Assembly (NCBI RefSeq): GCF_005116465.1
Contig: NZ_SWBM01000001.1
Coordinates: 1,860,001-1,924,000 of the forward strand
DNA: 64,000 nucleotides
DNA from: Robertmurraya kyonggiensis
GTDB lineage: Bacteria > Bacillota > Bacilli > Bacillales > Cytobacillaceae
Direction of reading: 5' to 3'
Below, piece by piece: positions 39,275 through 48,407 of the stretch (positions are counted from its first letter, which is position 1; each line of letters opens with the position of its first letter). Position numbers and translations under genes: made by a program. Under the pieces are notes generated by a model, which made no database searches, was not told where the DNA came from, and saw only the letters and a list, made by a program, of their open reading frames with translations.

Positions 39275-40849
39275 ATGTATCGAGTTCTAGTAGCCGATGC
39301 GATAAACGCGGAAGGCCTCCAACCTCTTTTAGAATACCCAGATGCAGTTCTTATTGAGAAAAAAGTAACCGACCCAGACGTTGCTTTAGAAAAAATTGAT
39401 GCCATTCTCGTCAGAAGTGCCACTACTGTGACAGAAGAGCTCCTAGAAAAAATGCCTCAACTCAAAATCATCGCAAGAGCTGGCGTTGGCGTTGATAATA
39501 TAGACGTTGCTGCGGCAACTAAGCGAGGCATCGTTGTTGTAAACGCTCCAGACGGAAATACAATCTCAACAGCAGAACATACTTTTGCCATGATGGCAGC
39601 GCTTATGAGAAACATCCCCCAAGCACACGGTTCTGTAAAAAATTTAGAATGGAAAAGAAATTCATTTGTAGGTCAAGAGTTGTACGGAAAGGCATTAGGA
39701 ATAGTAGGATTAGGAAGAATTGGTTCTGAAATTGCCAAACGTGCGAAGGTTTTTGGGATGAATGTTCTTGTATTTGATCCATTTCTCACAAAGGAAAGAG
39801 CAAAGAATCTGAACGTCCAAAGCTGTACCCTCGATCAAATACTGGAACAAGCAGATATCATTACAGTTCATACTCCTTTAACCGCAGAAACAAAAGGATT
39901 AATAAATGCAGAAGCAATAAAGAAAACGAAAAAAGGTGTCTTTTTCTTAAATTGTGCGCGTGGAGGTATACTTGATGAACAAGCATTAGCAACGTACATC
40001 GGCAATGGTCATATCGGTGGCGCAGCGATAGATGTTTTTGAAGTAGAACCACCAGGTGAACATCCTCTTTTTAAATATGATAACGTCATTGTAACTCCAC
40101 ACTTAGGAGCTTCTACAAAAGAAGCTCAATTAAATGTGGCAACACAAGTAGCAAAAGAGGTCAGAACTTATTTCGAGGATAAGCCTGTATCTAATTCTAT
40201 TAATCTCCCAGCGATTTCTACAGATATTTATGAAAAGATCCGTCCATTTCATAACTTATCTAAACAAATTGGCGCGATTTTATCACAATGCGTAAAAGAA
40301 GGAGTTCATGAACTTTCCATCAATTACGCAGGAAGTGTTACTGAACTTGAAACATCTTACTTAACTAAGGCATTATTATCAGGCTTTTTCAAAAACCGGA
40401 TCGATGTCCATGTCAATGAAGTTAATGCTCTTTTAACTGCTAAGGAACGGGCCATTACAGTTGGTGAAAAAATTTCTACCAATGCCTTTGGATATGCAAA
40501 CAGCATTACCGTAACAGCAAAAGTTGAAGATAGACAATTTACAATTAGAGGGACTTATATCGATCATTACGGTCCACGAATCGTCTTTATGAACGGATTC
40601 AATATCGATTTTCTTCCTGAAGGCAATCTCCTCTATGTTCAACACATGGATCGCCCAGGTGTAATTGGTCGTGTCGGAAAAATTTTAGGTGACCAATCAA
40701 TCAATATTGCTACGATGCAGGTTGGACGTAAACGTGCTGGTGGAGAGGCAATCATGGTGCTTTCTTTTGACAAATCACTTGACGATGCATCACTGGATCT
40801 TCTGCAAAAACTTGATGATATTGTGTTGTTGAATCGAATTCATTTATAA
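39275..40849 (+). CDS. serA: D-3-phosphoglycerate dehydrogenase
   Basis: First step of serine synthesis. 524 residues: NAD domain GLGRIGSEIAKRAKVFGMNV near 147, catalytic Arg/Glu/His regions (LNCARGGILDEQAL near 228 and TPHLGASTKEAQ near 278), an intervening allosteric domain and a C-terminal ACT domain (DRPGVIGRVGKILGDQ near 453) for serine feedback. ATG at 39275 behind GGGAGATG; a TTG five codons upstream overlaps that site. Confidence 0.96.
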   Translation: MYRVLVADAINAEGLQPLLEYPDAVLIEKKVTDPDVALEKIDAILVRSATTVTEELLEKMPQLKIIARAGVGVDNIDVAAATKRGIVVVNAPDGNTISTAEHTFAMMAALMRNIPQAHGSVKNLEWKRNSFVGQELYGKALGIVGLGRIGSEIAKRAKVFGMNVLVFDPFLTKERAKNLNVQSCTLDQILEQADIITVHTPLTAETKGLINAEAIKKTKKGVFFLNCARGGILDEQALATYIGNGHIGGAAIDVFEVEPPGEHPLFKYDNVIVTPHLGASTKEAQLNVATQVAKEVRTYFEDKPVSNSINLPAISTDIYEKIRPFHNLSKQIGAILSQCVKEGVHELSINYAGSVTELETSYLTKALLSGFFKNRIDVHVNEVNALLTAKERAITVGEKISTNAFGYANSITVTAKVEDRQFTIRGTYIDHYGPRIVFMNGFNIDFLPEGNLLYVQHMDRPGVIGRVGKILGDQSINIATMQVGRKRAGGEAIMVLSFDKSLDDASLDLLQKLDDIVLLNRIHL

Positions 40850-40860
40850 AGCCTACAGGG

Positions 40861-40887
40861 TCGGAGGAAATATTCCTCCGATTTTTC
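40861..40887 (+). terminator. Terminator of serA
   Basis: Perfect 9-bp stem TCGGAGGAA / TTCCTCCGA and TTTTTCT, 11 bases after the serA stop. Confidence 0.88.
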
Positions 40888-41945
40888 TATTGATTCACAT
40901 TAATGATTAACACCTGTTGAGGCTGGATAATATCTGACTTTAGATCATTTAATTCCATCAAATCTTGAACCGTAGTATTTAAATGTTTCGCTATGGTAGA
41001 TAAAGAATCACCATCATGAACAATATAATTATCCGTAGATAAAGGTTTTATGACTAATTCTTGGTCTGGCATGATGAGGTCATCCTCTAACTGATTTGAA
41101 ACCATGATCAGCCCAACTGACGTTTCAAATTCTTCTGCAATGTCCCATAAAGTATCGCCTTTTTCTACCTTATACGTTATATCTTCAGTCTCTGAATCAT
41201 TATCGGTTTGCAGAGTCATAATCGTTTTTTCACTTTCACCCATTACTAGTAAGTAATCGCTATTAGGTAAGTATTTTACAAGCGTGTCTACGGTTACAGT
41301 TTTTTCTACTTCAGTTTCTACAGTTGCTACTTTTGATTCTTTAACCGTCTCCGTAACACCTGCTACCTGACCATTATCCATAACACCCGCAACCTGAGCT
41401 TTATCTGTTACTTCTTTCATTGCTGTGACACGTGCCCCTTTGCCGACATTCCCTAGGACAACTACAGGGTTAAGTGCATTTTCCTTGCCTACAGTCCATT
41501 CATTTTTATGTACTTCAAAATGTAGATGAACACCTGTTGATCTTCCAGTGCTCCCCATCTCACCTATGATATCTCCCTGTTTCAGGGTTTGCCCTTCTTT
41601 TACATTCCTTGTATTTAAGTGTGCGTATACAGTCTCAAAACGATTGGGGTGTTTTACAAAAACTACATTACCGTATGAACTAGAATGATACGATCTTGTC
41701 ACGACGCCTTCGTCAACTGCATAAATAGGTGTTCCAAGTCCTGCGGCTATATCAATACCGTAATGCTTTCCGCCTCGCGTTCCAAACGTATCCGTGATTA
41801 CACCGTCTGCCGGCCACATCCAGTGGTCAGCTGCTGCTTGCAAATCATTCGAAGCAGCTTGTGGATATTTTACTCCTATAAAAAGTAGGCTAATAAACAA
41901 TGCCATTATACCCGCAATCAATAAACGTTTTATAAAGTCTCTCAT
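40887..41945 (-). CDS. Extracellular M23 peptidase with two LysM domains
   Basis: 352 residues: N-terminal membrane anchor or signal (about 8-27), LytM/M23 domain with zinc motif GGKHYGIDIAAG near 62 and VHLHFEVHKNEW near 135, a Val/Thr/Glu-rich linker with two QVAGV units (about 175-220) and two C-terminal LysM domains (YKVEKGDTLWDIAEEF and YIVHDGDSLSTIAKHL). Both zinc-ligand motifs are intact, so it should be an active cell-wall endopeptidase. ATG at 41945 behind AAGGAGGATTCTT; the long upstream frame has no ribosome site. Not at this place in B. subtilis; role unknown. Confidence 0.9.
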   Translation of the reverse strand: MRDFIKRLLIAGIMALFISLLFIGVKYPQAASNDLQAAADHWMWPADGVITDTFGTRGGKHYGIDIAAGLGTPIYAVDEGVVTRSYHSSSYGNVVFVKHPNRFETVYAHLNTRNVKEGQTLKQGDIIGEMGSTGRSTGVHLHFEVHKNEWTVGKENALNPVVVLGNVGKGARVTAMKEVTDKAQVAGVMDNGQVAGVTETVKESKVATVETEVEKTVTVDTLVKYLPNSDYLLVMGESEKTIMTLQTDNDSETEDITYKVEKGDTLWDIAEEFETSVGLIMVSNQLEDDLIMPDQELVIKPLSTDNYIVHDGDSLSTIAKHLNTTVQDLMELNDLKSDIIQPQQVLIINVNQ

Positions 41946-42257
41946 AAGAATCCTCCTTAATTTGAGCTTTCTGTTACACGATATGACAGCCTGTACTTTG
42001 TTAGAACCACGAATTAGGCGGAGTAAAATGAAAAACCTGTCAAAACCTTTATCATTTCTTGTCTTATCAGGGTTTCTTTGTTTTTTTATGTCTTTTAAAG
42101 ACACATTTGTTATTATTTGGATTACATTTGATTTTTTATACAAAAAGTTACTCTTTTTCAAGTAAATCGTGCTTTTGAGCTACTTTTTGGGGCTGTTATA
42201 CCTAACCTTTTTTCAACATCTTTTGACATCTAATTGAAATCAAAATTTAATAAATGA
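41946..42257. other. Intergenic region upstream of the M23 peptidase gene
   Basis: Contains a TGTCTTTAAAAGACA palindrome near 42100 and no supported gene. A promoter for the peptidase must be here but I could not choose one with confidence. Confidence 0.45.
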
Positions 42258-42283
42258 AAAAGACCAGCAATAATGCTGATCTT
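42258..42283 (-). terminator. Terminator of sigX-rsiX
   Basis: Minus strand AAGATCAGCA / TGCTGGTCTT (one G-U) and TTTTTC. The rsiX stop TAA overlaps the 5' edge of the stem. Confidence 0.85.
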
Positions 42284-43496
42284 AATTTAATATTTCCATT
42301 TTGTTAGGAGCCACAGGAACCTCTATTTCTTCGTTCATATTGAATTTTCCAATTTTATCTAGTTTATTATATTGAATGATTACTTTTTCAAAATCAAAGT
42401 CTTTTGCCGTTAATAGAATCGCTTCGATTGTATGAATAAATGAAGGCTCATTAGCTATTTTCGAATCGTCATCGAACTTTAAATTAAGAATATCTTCGCC
42501 TGCAGATTTGATTTCTTCTATATTAATATCTTGTGGAATGGAAGCACTCAATCCTAATGAGATATTTTCCTTCATAGCGTTAAAAGCTTCTTCAATCGAC
42601 TTATATGGTTGACTATATGGAACTAAATAAAGTTGCTTTGGTTTCTTCTCTGGATAATGAAAATAATAGGCATGATTGCTGTCATTTGAAAGGTCTAAAG
42701 TTGGTAAGTTTCCATAAAGTTCAAATTCAATCCCTTTTTTCTCTTCTGTGAATAGGTCAACCTCATTCAATCCTAAAGTTTTCGCTAACTCTCTTAGCGT
42801 TTCCGTAAAAGCTTCTTGACCAGGAACTCCATACATATACGGATGATCAGTAGGTACACTAACATTTAAGACACTTTCATTACTTATACTTAGTTCTGCT
42901 TTTAGTGGATAAAATTCACTGAGTCCCCACTCTTCTTCTTTTAAGCTTGTCATTATTTCTTTATACTGCTCAAATAACTCTTTGCCATCCTCTTTAGGAA
43001 CAACTATACTAATCGGAACAATATTTTGTCCTTGCGTATCAGGAATAGCATATGTGAATACATTCCCGTCAGTTAGGTCTTCCTTATACAAAGCTGTGTA
43101 TGTTTCTTCCTCTTCGATGGAAGTCATTTGCATATTCTCATCATTTTTTTTGTCTGTAAAAATTTTCGCCTCTTCTTTTCCGCCTGCTGAGTCTTCACTA
43201 TTCTCAGTCATTTTCGCCATTTCAGGCTGTTCGGCTGAGTCAGATGCGGTACTTCTTTCTTCCATTGAATTAGACGTAGATTCATTCCAATTCATCACGT
43301 TCGGAACAAGAATAACAAAGAGGAGAATGGCTGCAGCAGTCGCAACAGATGGTACCACCCAGCTACGTTGTTTCTTTTTACTCATTTTGATCGTGATATT
43401 TTGATATATATCACGTGGATCGCGGTGGTCTTGTATTTTCGGCATGTTGCTTAATAATTCTTCTAGTTGCTTATCGTTCCACTCTGATCTTTTCAC
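42282..43496 (-). CDS. rsiX: Anti-sigma-X factor RsiX
   Basis: Membrane-spanning inhibitor of SigX. 404 residues: cytoplasmic sigma-binding N-terminus (about 1-45; EWNDKQLEELLSNMPKIQD), one transmembrane helix (about 48-66), a Ser/Glu-rich spacer, then a large extracytoplasmic domain. GTG start at 43496 behind GGAGGAGACAG, overlapping sigX by 26 bases. Assignment rests on the tight coupling to sigX and the topology; it is longer than the B. subtilis protein. Confidence 0.9.
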   Translation of the reverse strand: MKRSEWNDKQLEELLSNMPKIQDHRDPRDIYQNITIKMSKKKQRSWVVPSVATAAAILLFVILVPNVMNWNESTSNSMEERSTASDSAEQPEMAKMTENSEDSAGGKEEAKIFTDKKNDENMQMTSIEEEETYTALYKEDLTDGNVFTYAIPDTQGQNIVPISIVVPKEDGKELFEQYKEIMTSLKEEEWGLSEFYPLKAELSISNESVLNVSVPTDHPYMYGVPGQEAFTETLRELAKTLGLNEVDLFTEEKKGIEFELYGNLPTLDLSNDSNHAYYFHYPEKKPKQLYLVPYSQPYKSIEEAFNAMKENISLGLSASIPQDINIEEIKSAGEDILNLKFDDDSKIANEPSFIHTIEAILLTAKDFDFEKVIIQYNKLDKIGKFNMNEEIEVPVAPNKMEILN

Positions 43497-44025
43497 TAGC
43501 TGTCTCCTCCTTTGCCATTCTTTCTTCCATTTCCTTTTTTAGCACTTTTAATGCACGATGCTGAGTCGTTTTCACTTTGCTTTCGGTCCACCCTAGAGCC
43601 TCAGCTGTTTCAGCAATAGTCAATTCTTGAATATACCGCATGACAATAACCATTCTTTGGTCAACCGTACAACGGTCTAGACATTGATATATCTTACCCA
43701 CTTCTTCTTTTTGTAAAGCAATCTCTTCGGGAATAGGACTCTCATCCTTCACCTGACCAGTAGTCCAATCAAACTTTTCGGCTATTTTTTGTTTCCAACC
43801 TTTTTGTTTTCGGAAATGGTCAATGGCTACATTTCTAGCAATGGAGAATAGCCACGTTTTTTCACTACTTTTCCCCTCGAAGCGCTCGTATGATTTTAAT
43901 ACTCTTATATATACCTCTTGAACAAGATCTTCTGCTTGTTCTCTATTTTTCACCATATAAAAGATGAATTGAAAGACGTCGTGATGATATTTCTCATAGA
44001 GTTCATCAAAAACGGAGTCCATTGG
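43471..44025 (-). CDS. sigX: ECF RNA polymerase sigma factor SigX
   Basis: ECF sigma factor controlling envelope charge and modification genes. 184 residues: region 2 with NREQAEDLVQEVYIRVLKSY near 30 and EKTWLFSIARNVAIDHFRKQK near 60, region 4 with LTIAETAEALGWTESKVKTTQHRALKVLKKE near 135. Closely resembles B. subtilis SigX. ATG at 44025 behind GGGGAGGG; an upstream start seven codons away is unsupported. Upstream of resDE as in B. subtilis. Confidence 0.95.
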   Translation of the reverse strand, partial: PMDSVFDELYEKYHHDVFQFIFYMVKNREQAEDLVQEVYIRVLKSYERFEGKSSEKTWLFSIARNVAIDHFRKQKGWKQKIAEKFDWTTGQVKDESPIPEEIALQKEEVGKIYQCLDRCTVDQRMVIVMRYIQELTIAETAEALGWTESKVKTTQHRALKVLKKEMEERMAKEETASEKIRVER

Positions 44026-44049
44026 TTTCCCTCCCCGTTCAACCAATTA

Positions 44050-44076
44050 GTCGTATTTTGTATTTAAAAAGTTACA
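44050..44076 (-). promoter_or_regulatory. ECF-type autoregulatory promoter of sigX
   Basis: TGTAAC, 17-base spacer, CGAC on the minus strand, 25 bases before the sigX start. TGTAAC...CGAC is the known SigX recognition pattern, so sigX should be autoregulated. Confidence 0.78.
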
Positions 44077-44134
44077 TTTTCACATTTTTCTATATTTTTA
44101 CATTGACGCACATAATAACTATAGTATTTTTTAT

Positions 44135-44173
44135 AAAAAAAAGGAAGAAGTTTTGAAAAACTCCATCCTTTTT
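44135..44173 (-). terminator. Terminator of resDE
   Basis: Minus strand AAAAAGGATGGAGTTTT / AAAACTTCTTCCTTTTT (two mismatches) with further T's. It lies beyond the hairpin repeats, which therefore belong to the resDE 3' untranslated region. Confidence 0.78.
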
Positions 44174-44258
44174 AGAAAAAATCACATGTGCTTATTCACA
44201 CTTGTTTGTCTGTGGAAAATACTTTTCTAGAGCTTGTCGCCGATGAACGAGCGCTCTC

Positions 44259-44517
44259 CGCTTTTCGTTTTGTCTAGCTCCGGTGGCTAGCCCCTCGAGT
44301 CGCTTCAGGTCAGTGACTGAAGTCAAAGTTCAGACTTCATCCCCTGCCCTTCCAGCGCTTGTCGGGTCTGGGCGAGCCACCTGCGCTTTTCGCTCTGTCT
44401 AGCTCCGGTGGCTAGCCCCTCGAGTCGCTTCAGGTCAGTGACTGAAGTCAAAGTTCAGACTTCATCCCCTGCCCTTCCAGCGCTTGTCGGGTCTGGGCGA
44501 GCCACCTGCGCTTTTCG
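44259..44517 (+). repeat. Intergenic hairpin repeat, two exact tandem 125-bp units
   Basis: Units 44259-44383 and 44384-44508, almost identical, plus nine bases of a third. Each unit has an outer stem GGTGGC/GCCACC (44282-44287 with 44376-44381; second unit 125 bases on) and an inner hairpin TGAAGTC-loop-GACTTCA (44318-44339). Homologous to the copy at 36722-36840. GC content is higher than in the surroundings. Confidence 0.92.
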
Positions 44518-44559
44518 ATGTTCCTTGTGAATCAAGATAAGTCGGCAGATTTCTTGTTG

Positions 44560-46335
44560 TTATTGGATATTTCGAGGAATAAGGAAGTAAAATGTCGTTC
44601 CATGTCCTGCTTTACTTTGGACCGTAATATACCCTTTATGTCCCTCGATAATATTTTTAGCAATGGCAAGTCCAAGACCTGTTCCAGAGCTTCCTCTCGT
44701 TCTTGCCTTGTCAATTTTATAAAAGCGTTCAAATACAAACGGCAGATCTTCTTCTGGAATTCCTGTCCCCGTATTAAACACTTCTATATGAAGCCCTTTT
44801 TCATCCGTATTGGCCGTAACATTAATTGTACCGTGATCCTCGGTATATCTCATCGCGTTATCAATTAAGTTCGTCAATACTTGTTCAATTCGATCCCCAT
44901 CAAAATAAAAATACGATTCTAAATGATCATAGTTTCCCTGAAGGTGGATTTCTTTTTCTTTTGCTAGACCTTGGAATTTACGAACAATTCGCTCAAGATA
45001 TGGCTTAACTTCTATTTCTCCAATCGTTAACTGAATATGACCAGCTTCCATACGAGCAAGATCCAATAACTCATTTACGAGTCGACCCATTCTTAATGAT
45101 TCATCATAGATCACTCTAGCCATTTCGATCTTCTCATCTTCAGTTGCTGCAATTCCATCAACAATTGCTTCACTATACCCTTGAAGCATAGAAATAGGCG
45201 TTCTCAATTCATGAGAAACATTTGCGATGAAGTCCTGACGGAGCTTGTCCAATTGACGCTCCTCCGTCATATCTCTGACTACAGCAACTGCTCCTCGAAT
45301 AAACTTGTTATTATAAAGAGGACTGACAATAATCACCCAAAATCGGCCTTGGACTTGAATCTCTCCAACTTGTTCCTGCTCTGTGTTTACAGCGAGCTGG
45401 AACAACTCCATGACCTTGGTAGGCACTTCTTCCGTACTTTTCGCTCCCCCATCCTGCTCAAAATACCAATCTTGTAAAAATCGTTCGGCAGGTGGATTGG
45501 TGATGAGAATTGTACCATCTCGATTAAAAGTGATTACTCCATCAACCATACTACTTAAAATACTTGAAAGCTGTTCTTTTTCCTGACTTAGAGCATTTAA
45601 GTTAAACTTTAACTGTCTACCCATTTGATTAAATGCAGTAGCTAATTCACCAATCTCATCGTGGGTTAAAATCGGCACCTTTGTATCAAACTTTCCACGT
45701 GCAATTTCAGTAGCTGCTTCCTTCATCTTTCGTAAAGGAGCATTGATTCTGGTTGCTAAGAAGAAGGCGAAAATAGTCGTAAGTATAATAGCCACTCCTG
45801 CAGCCAAGAGAATGAACTTTTTCGTATCTTCAGAAGTTTGTTTCAGTACTTGTAATGACTGCATAATAAACACAGCACCGTTTTTGTTATCCTCAAGATG
45901 GATCGGAACACCTATAATCAATAATCGAGAATCTTCATCATAATTCTCTACCGGGAAGCTAGCGATTTTCATTGTTGATTTCTCTTCCGTAAACACCTTG
46001 TTTAATTCAGGGTCATTCATAAAGTAATCGACTGACAAATCAAAGGATTCTTCCATTGTTGGTGAAACAAAATACTCGTTTTGATCATATATGATCATCG
46101 CTTCTGTAGCATCATCAAGGAGTTCCCAAGCTATTTGCAGGCCAACACTCTCTTCCTGTTCCTCAAGAAAATGAGAAATTCGCGTCGCTGTTTTTTCTAG
46201 ATTATTTTCGGCTTCATTTATTCGATCGTTTTCAAAGTACTCCAGTAACATCACTGTTAAAATGAATAATACAAACGAAACGAGGAATAGAATGGTAAAC
46301 CAAAGTTTTCCAACAACACTACGCCAGAACATCAT
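44560..46335 (-). CDS. resE: Sensor histidine kinase ResE
   Basis: Kinase/phosphatase for ResD, responding to oxygen limitation and respiration. 591 residues: transmembrane helices about 8-28 and 172-192 flanking an extracytoplasmic domain, HAMP (about 193-245), PAS (about 255-360), HisKA with VSHELRTPISMLQGYSEA near 375 and HATPase with GTGIPEEDLPFVFERFYK and GSSGTGLGLAIAK near 530-565. Starts within the last bases of resD (ATGA overlap). Confidence 0.95.
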   Translation of the reverse strand: MMFWRSVVGKLWFTILFLVSFVLFILTVMLLEYFENDRINEAENNLEKTATRISHFLEEQEESVGLQIAWELLDDATEAMIIYDQNEYFVSPTMEESFDLSVDYFMNDPELNKVFTEEKSTMKIASFPVENYDEDSRLLIIGVPIHLEDNKNGAVFIMQSLQVLKQTSEDTKKFILLAAGVAIILTTIFAFFLATRINAPLRKMKEAATEIARGKFDTKVPILTHDEIGELATAFNQMGRQLKFNLNALSQEKEQLSSILSSMVDGVITFNRDGTILITNPPAERFLQDWYFEQDGGAKSTEEVPTKVMELFQLAVNTEQEQVGEIQVQGRFWVIIVSPLYNNKFIRGAVAVVRDMTEERQLDKLRQDFIANVSHELRTPISMLQGYSEAIVDGIAATEDEKIEMARVIYDESLRMGRLVNELLDLARMEAGHIQLTIGEIEVKPYLERIVRKFQGLAKEKEIHLQGNYDHLESYFYFDGDRIEQVLTNLIDNAMRYTEDHGTINVTANTDEKGLHIEVFNTGTGIPEEDLPFVFERFYKIDKARTRGSSGTGLGLAIAKNIIEGHKGYITVQSKAGHGTTFYFLIPRNIQ

Positions 46336-47048
46336 TCATTGATAACCTCAAACTTATAGCCAACTCCCCATACTGTTACAATCATGCGCGCTGCATCTTC
46401 AGAAACCTTATTAAGCTTTTCGCGAAGACGTTTAACATGAGTATCGACTGTTCTCAAATCTCCAAAAAATTCATAATGCCAAACCTCTTTTAAAAGTTGT
46501 TCCCGGTCAAACACTTTATCCGGAGCTTTTGCTAAGAAATACAGGAGTTCATATTCTTTCGGTGTTAAGCTAACTTCTTTCCCATCAGCTAACACGCGAT
46601 GAGCATCATTATCGATAGTTAAATGCTGAAAGACAATAACATCCTTAGCTGTAGTTTCCGTTTGGAAGTAAGAAGTATTTGATGATCTTCTTAGCATCGC
46701 TTTTACACGGAGAACCACTTCCCTTGGACTAAACGGCTTTACAATATAGTCATCCGTACCAACTTCAAAGCCTTGGACGCGGTTTACTTCTTCCCCTTTT
46801 GCTGTCAGCATAATAACGGGAGTTGCTTTCTTTTCTCTTAGTTCACGACATACTTCGATCCCGTCTTTACCTGGCATCATTAAATCAAGAAGAATAACAT
46901 CATAATCATATGCGAGTGCTTTAGCTAAAGCTTCGTTCCCATCTTCTGCCTCATCAATCGTGTATTCTTCTCTTTCTAAATACATTTTTAATAAACGTCT
47001 AATTCTTTCCTCATCGTCAACAACTAAAATTCTTACTTCCTTTTCCAT
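46332..47048 (-). CDS. resD: Response regulator ResD
   Basis: OmpR-type regulator of aerobic and anaerobic respiration genes. 238 residues: receiver domain with phospho-acceptor Asp in DVILLDLMMPGKDG near 54, conserved MLTAKGEE and KPFSPRE (Lys near 105), and a C-terminal winged-helix DNA-binding domain (LTPKEYELLYFL, DTHVKRLREKL). Preceded by a terminator that partly separates resDE from resABC. Confidence 0.96.
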   Translation of the reverse strand: MEKEVRILVVDDEERIRRLLKMYLEREEYTIDEAEDGNEALAKALAYDYDVILLDLMMPGKDGIEVCRELREKKATPVIMLTAKGEEVNRVQGFEVGTDDYIVKPFSPREVVLRVKAMLRRSSNTSYFQTETTAKDVIVFQHLTIDNDAHRVLADGKEVSLTPKEYELLYFLAKAPDKVFDREQLLKEVWHYEFFGDLRTVDTHVKRLREKLNKVSEDAARMIVTVWGVGYKFEVINE

Positions 47049-47105
47049 ATAACAATCCCCCTAAGATTGATTATTGCTTTGTAGTAGTTTATCCCTTGAA
47101 TTTTT

Positions 47106-47133
47106 CCAAAAAAGCCTTCACAAAAGTGAAGGC
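47106..47133 (-). terminator. Terminator between resC and resD
   Basis: Minus strand GCCTTCAC TTTT GTGAAGGC followed by TTTTTTGG. resDE therefore probably also has its own promoter in the gap before resD. Confidence 0.82.
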
Positions 47134-47168
47134 ATATTTTAAAGTCATTTCAAACCGGCAAATATCGA

Positions 47169-48356
47169 TTAAGAACCAGCGTAGGAATGCAATCCAGCTA
47201 ACACCAAGTTTACAGCGATTAAGTTAAACATGATAATTGCAAAACCTAGTACGGCCAACCAAGCTGATTTTTCACCATGCCAGCCCTTTGCTAAGCGTAA
47301 ATGTAGGAACGCCGCATAGAACAACCATGTGATAAGTGCCCATACTTCTTTCGGATCCCAACCCCAGAAGCGAGTCCAAGCTATTTGCGCCCAAATCATA
47401 GCAAAAACAAGTCCACCTAATGTAAAAACTGGGAAACCAATTAATACGGAGCGGTAACTGATTTCATCGACTAAATCTAGATTAATATTCTTTGTTAGCG
47501 GCTGAAGAAGCGCTCCAATTCGTTTTCGAATGATAAGTCTTATTAAAATATAGAGTATAAGACCTGCTCCAAGTGACCAAATAACAGTATTCAATTTCTT
47601 CGCATTAATAATAGCAGGTACTTCTAGTAACGGCTCGAAGTCCCCTTTATTAACGATCTCCCACTCATGCGGACCGAATAATGCAGGCATTGAATATTCC
47701 ATTGTGGCTGCCGCATCATTTTTATCGATATAGTTATATGTTGCCTTATAATCTGAAATTGCAAACCCTGAAGTAATCACGACAAAACCGATAATTGCAA
47801 CAAAGGAATACATAATAACTTCTAACCAAGTTGTACTCTTGCTTCGTTTTGATTGATCAATCGCTTTTACTAAATAAATAAGTCCTGAACCAAAGCTAAC
47901 TGCTAAAATTGCTTCACCTAAAGCAACAGTAGAAACGTGTATTTGCAACCAATAGCTTTGCAATGCAGGTATTAATGGCGATATTTCTCTAGGAAACATA
48001 CTTGCATAGGCAATAACAAGAAGTGCAATTGGCAATACAAACAAACCAAGTACAGAAGTTTTATAGAGAAAATAAATCAAAATAAACGCCAAAACTAAAC
48101 ACATTCCGAAGAATGCAGTGTACTCAAACATGTTACTAAGAGGCGCATGTCCCCCTACAATCCATCTTGTTATGAAGAAACCAAGCTGTGAAAGAAAACC
48201 GAGTATCGTAATTGTTATTCCAATTTTCGCCCACTTTTCGAATGACTTCTCTTTCTGTAGACCTTTCTTTTGTCTAATGGCTCCGCCAAAAAACGGTATG
48301 GCAACTAAGTATAGAATAAATGCTACTAATAAAAGGTTCGAACTCAAATTAGCCAA
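47169..48356 (-). CDS. resC: Cytochrome c biogenesis protein ResC (CcsA/CcsB family)
   Basis: Heme-handling integral membrane protein of the system II c-type cytochrome maturation machinery. 395 residues, about eight to ten helices, with the heme-binding WWD motif [16 protein letters not shown] near 320 and conserved His in the flanking helices. Start TTG at 48356 behind AGGAGGAAATAGG. Works with ResB. Confidence 0.95.
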   Translation of the reverse strand: MANLSSNLLLVAFILYLVAIPFFGGAIRQKKGLQKEKSFEKWAKIGITITILGFLSQLGFFITRWIVGGHAPLSNMFEYTAFFGMCLVLAFILIYFLYKTSVLGLFVLPIALLVIAYASMFPREISPLIPALQSYWLQIHVSTVALGEAILAVSFGSGLIYLVKAIDQSKRSKSTTWLEVIMYSFVAIIGFVVITSGFAISDYKATYNYIDKNDAAATMEYSMPALFGPHEWEIVNKGDFEPLLEVPAIINAKKLNTVIWSLGAGLILYILIRLIIRKRIGALLQPLTKNINLDLVDEISYRSVLIGFPVFTLGGLVFAMIWAQIAWTRFWGWDPKEVWALITWLFYAAFLHLRLAKGWHGEKSAWLAVLGFAIIMFNLIAVNLVLAGLHSYAGS

Positions 48357-48407
48357 CCTATTTCCTCCTAACTGTGAGAAAGTGACAGATTTTGTTATCG
48401 TGTTACT

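Noticed and set aside
41794-42165. 123-codon plus-strand frame opposite the start of the M23 peptidase gene
   Set aside because: No ribosome site; it lies over a well-supported gene and its upstream region, and the translation has no recognisable features.
42982-43404. 140-codon plus-strand frame opposite rsiX
   Set aside because: Shadow of the rsiX frame, with mirrored low-complexity composition and no ribosome site.
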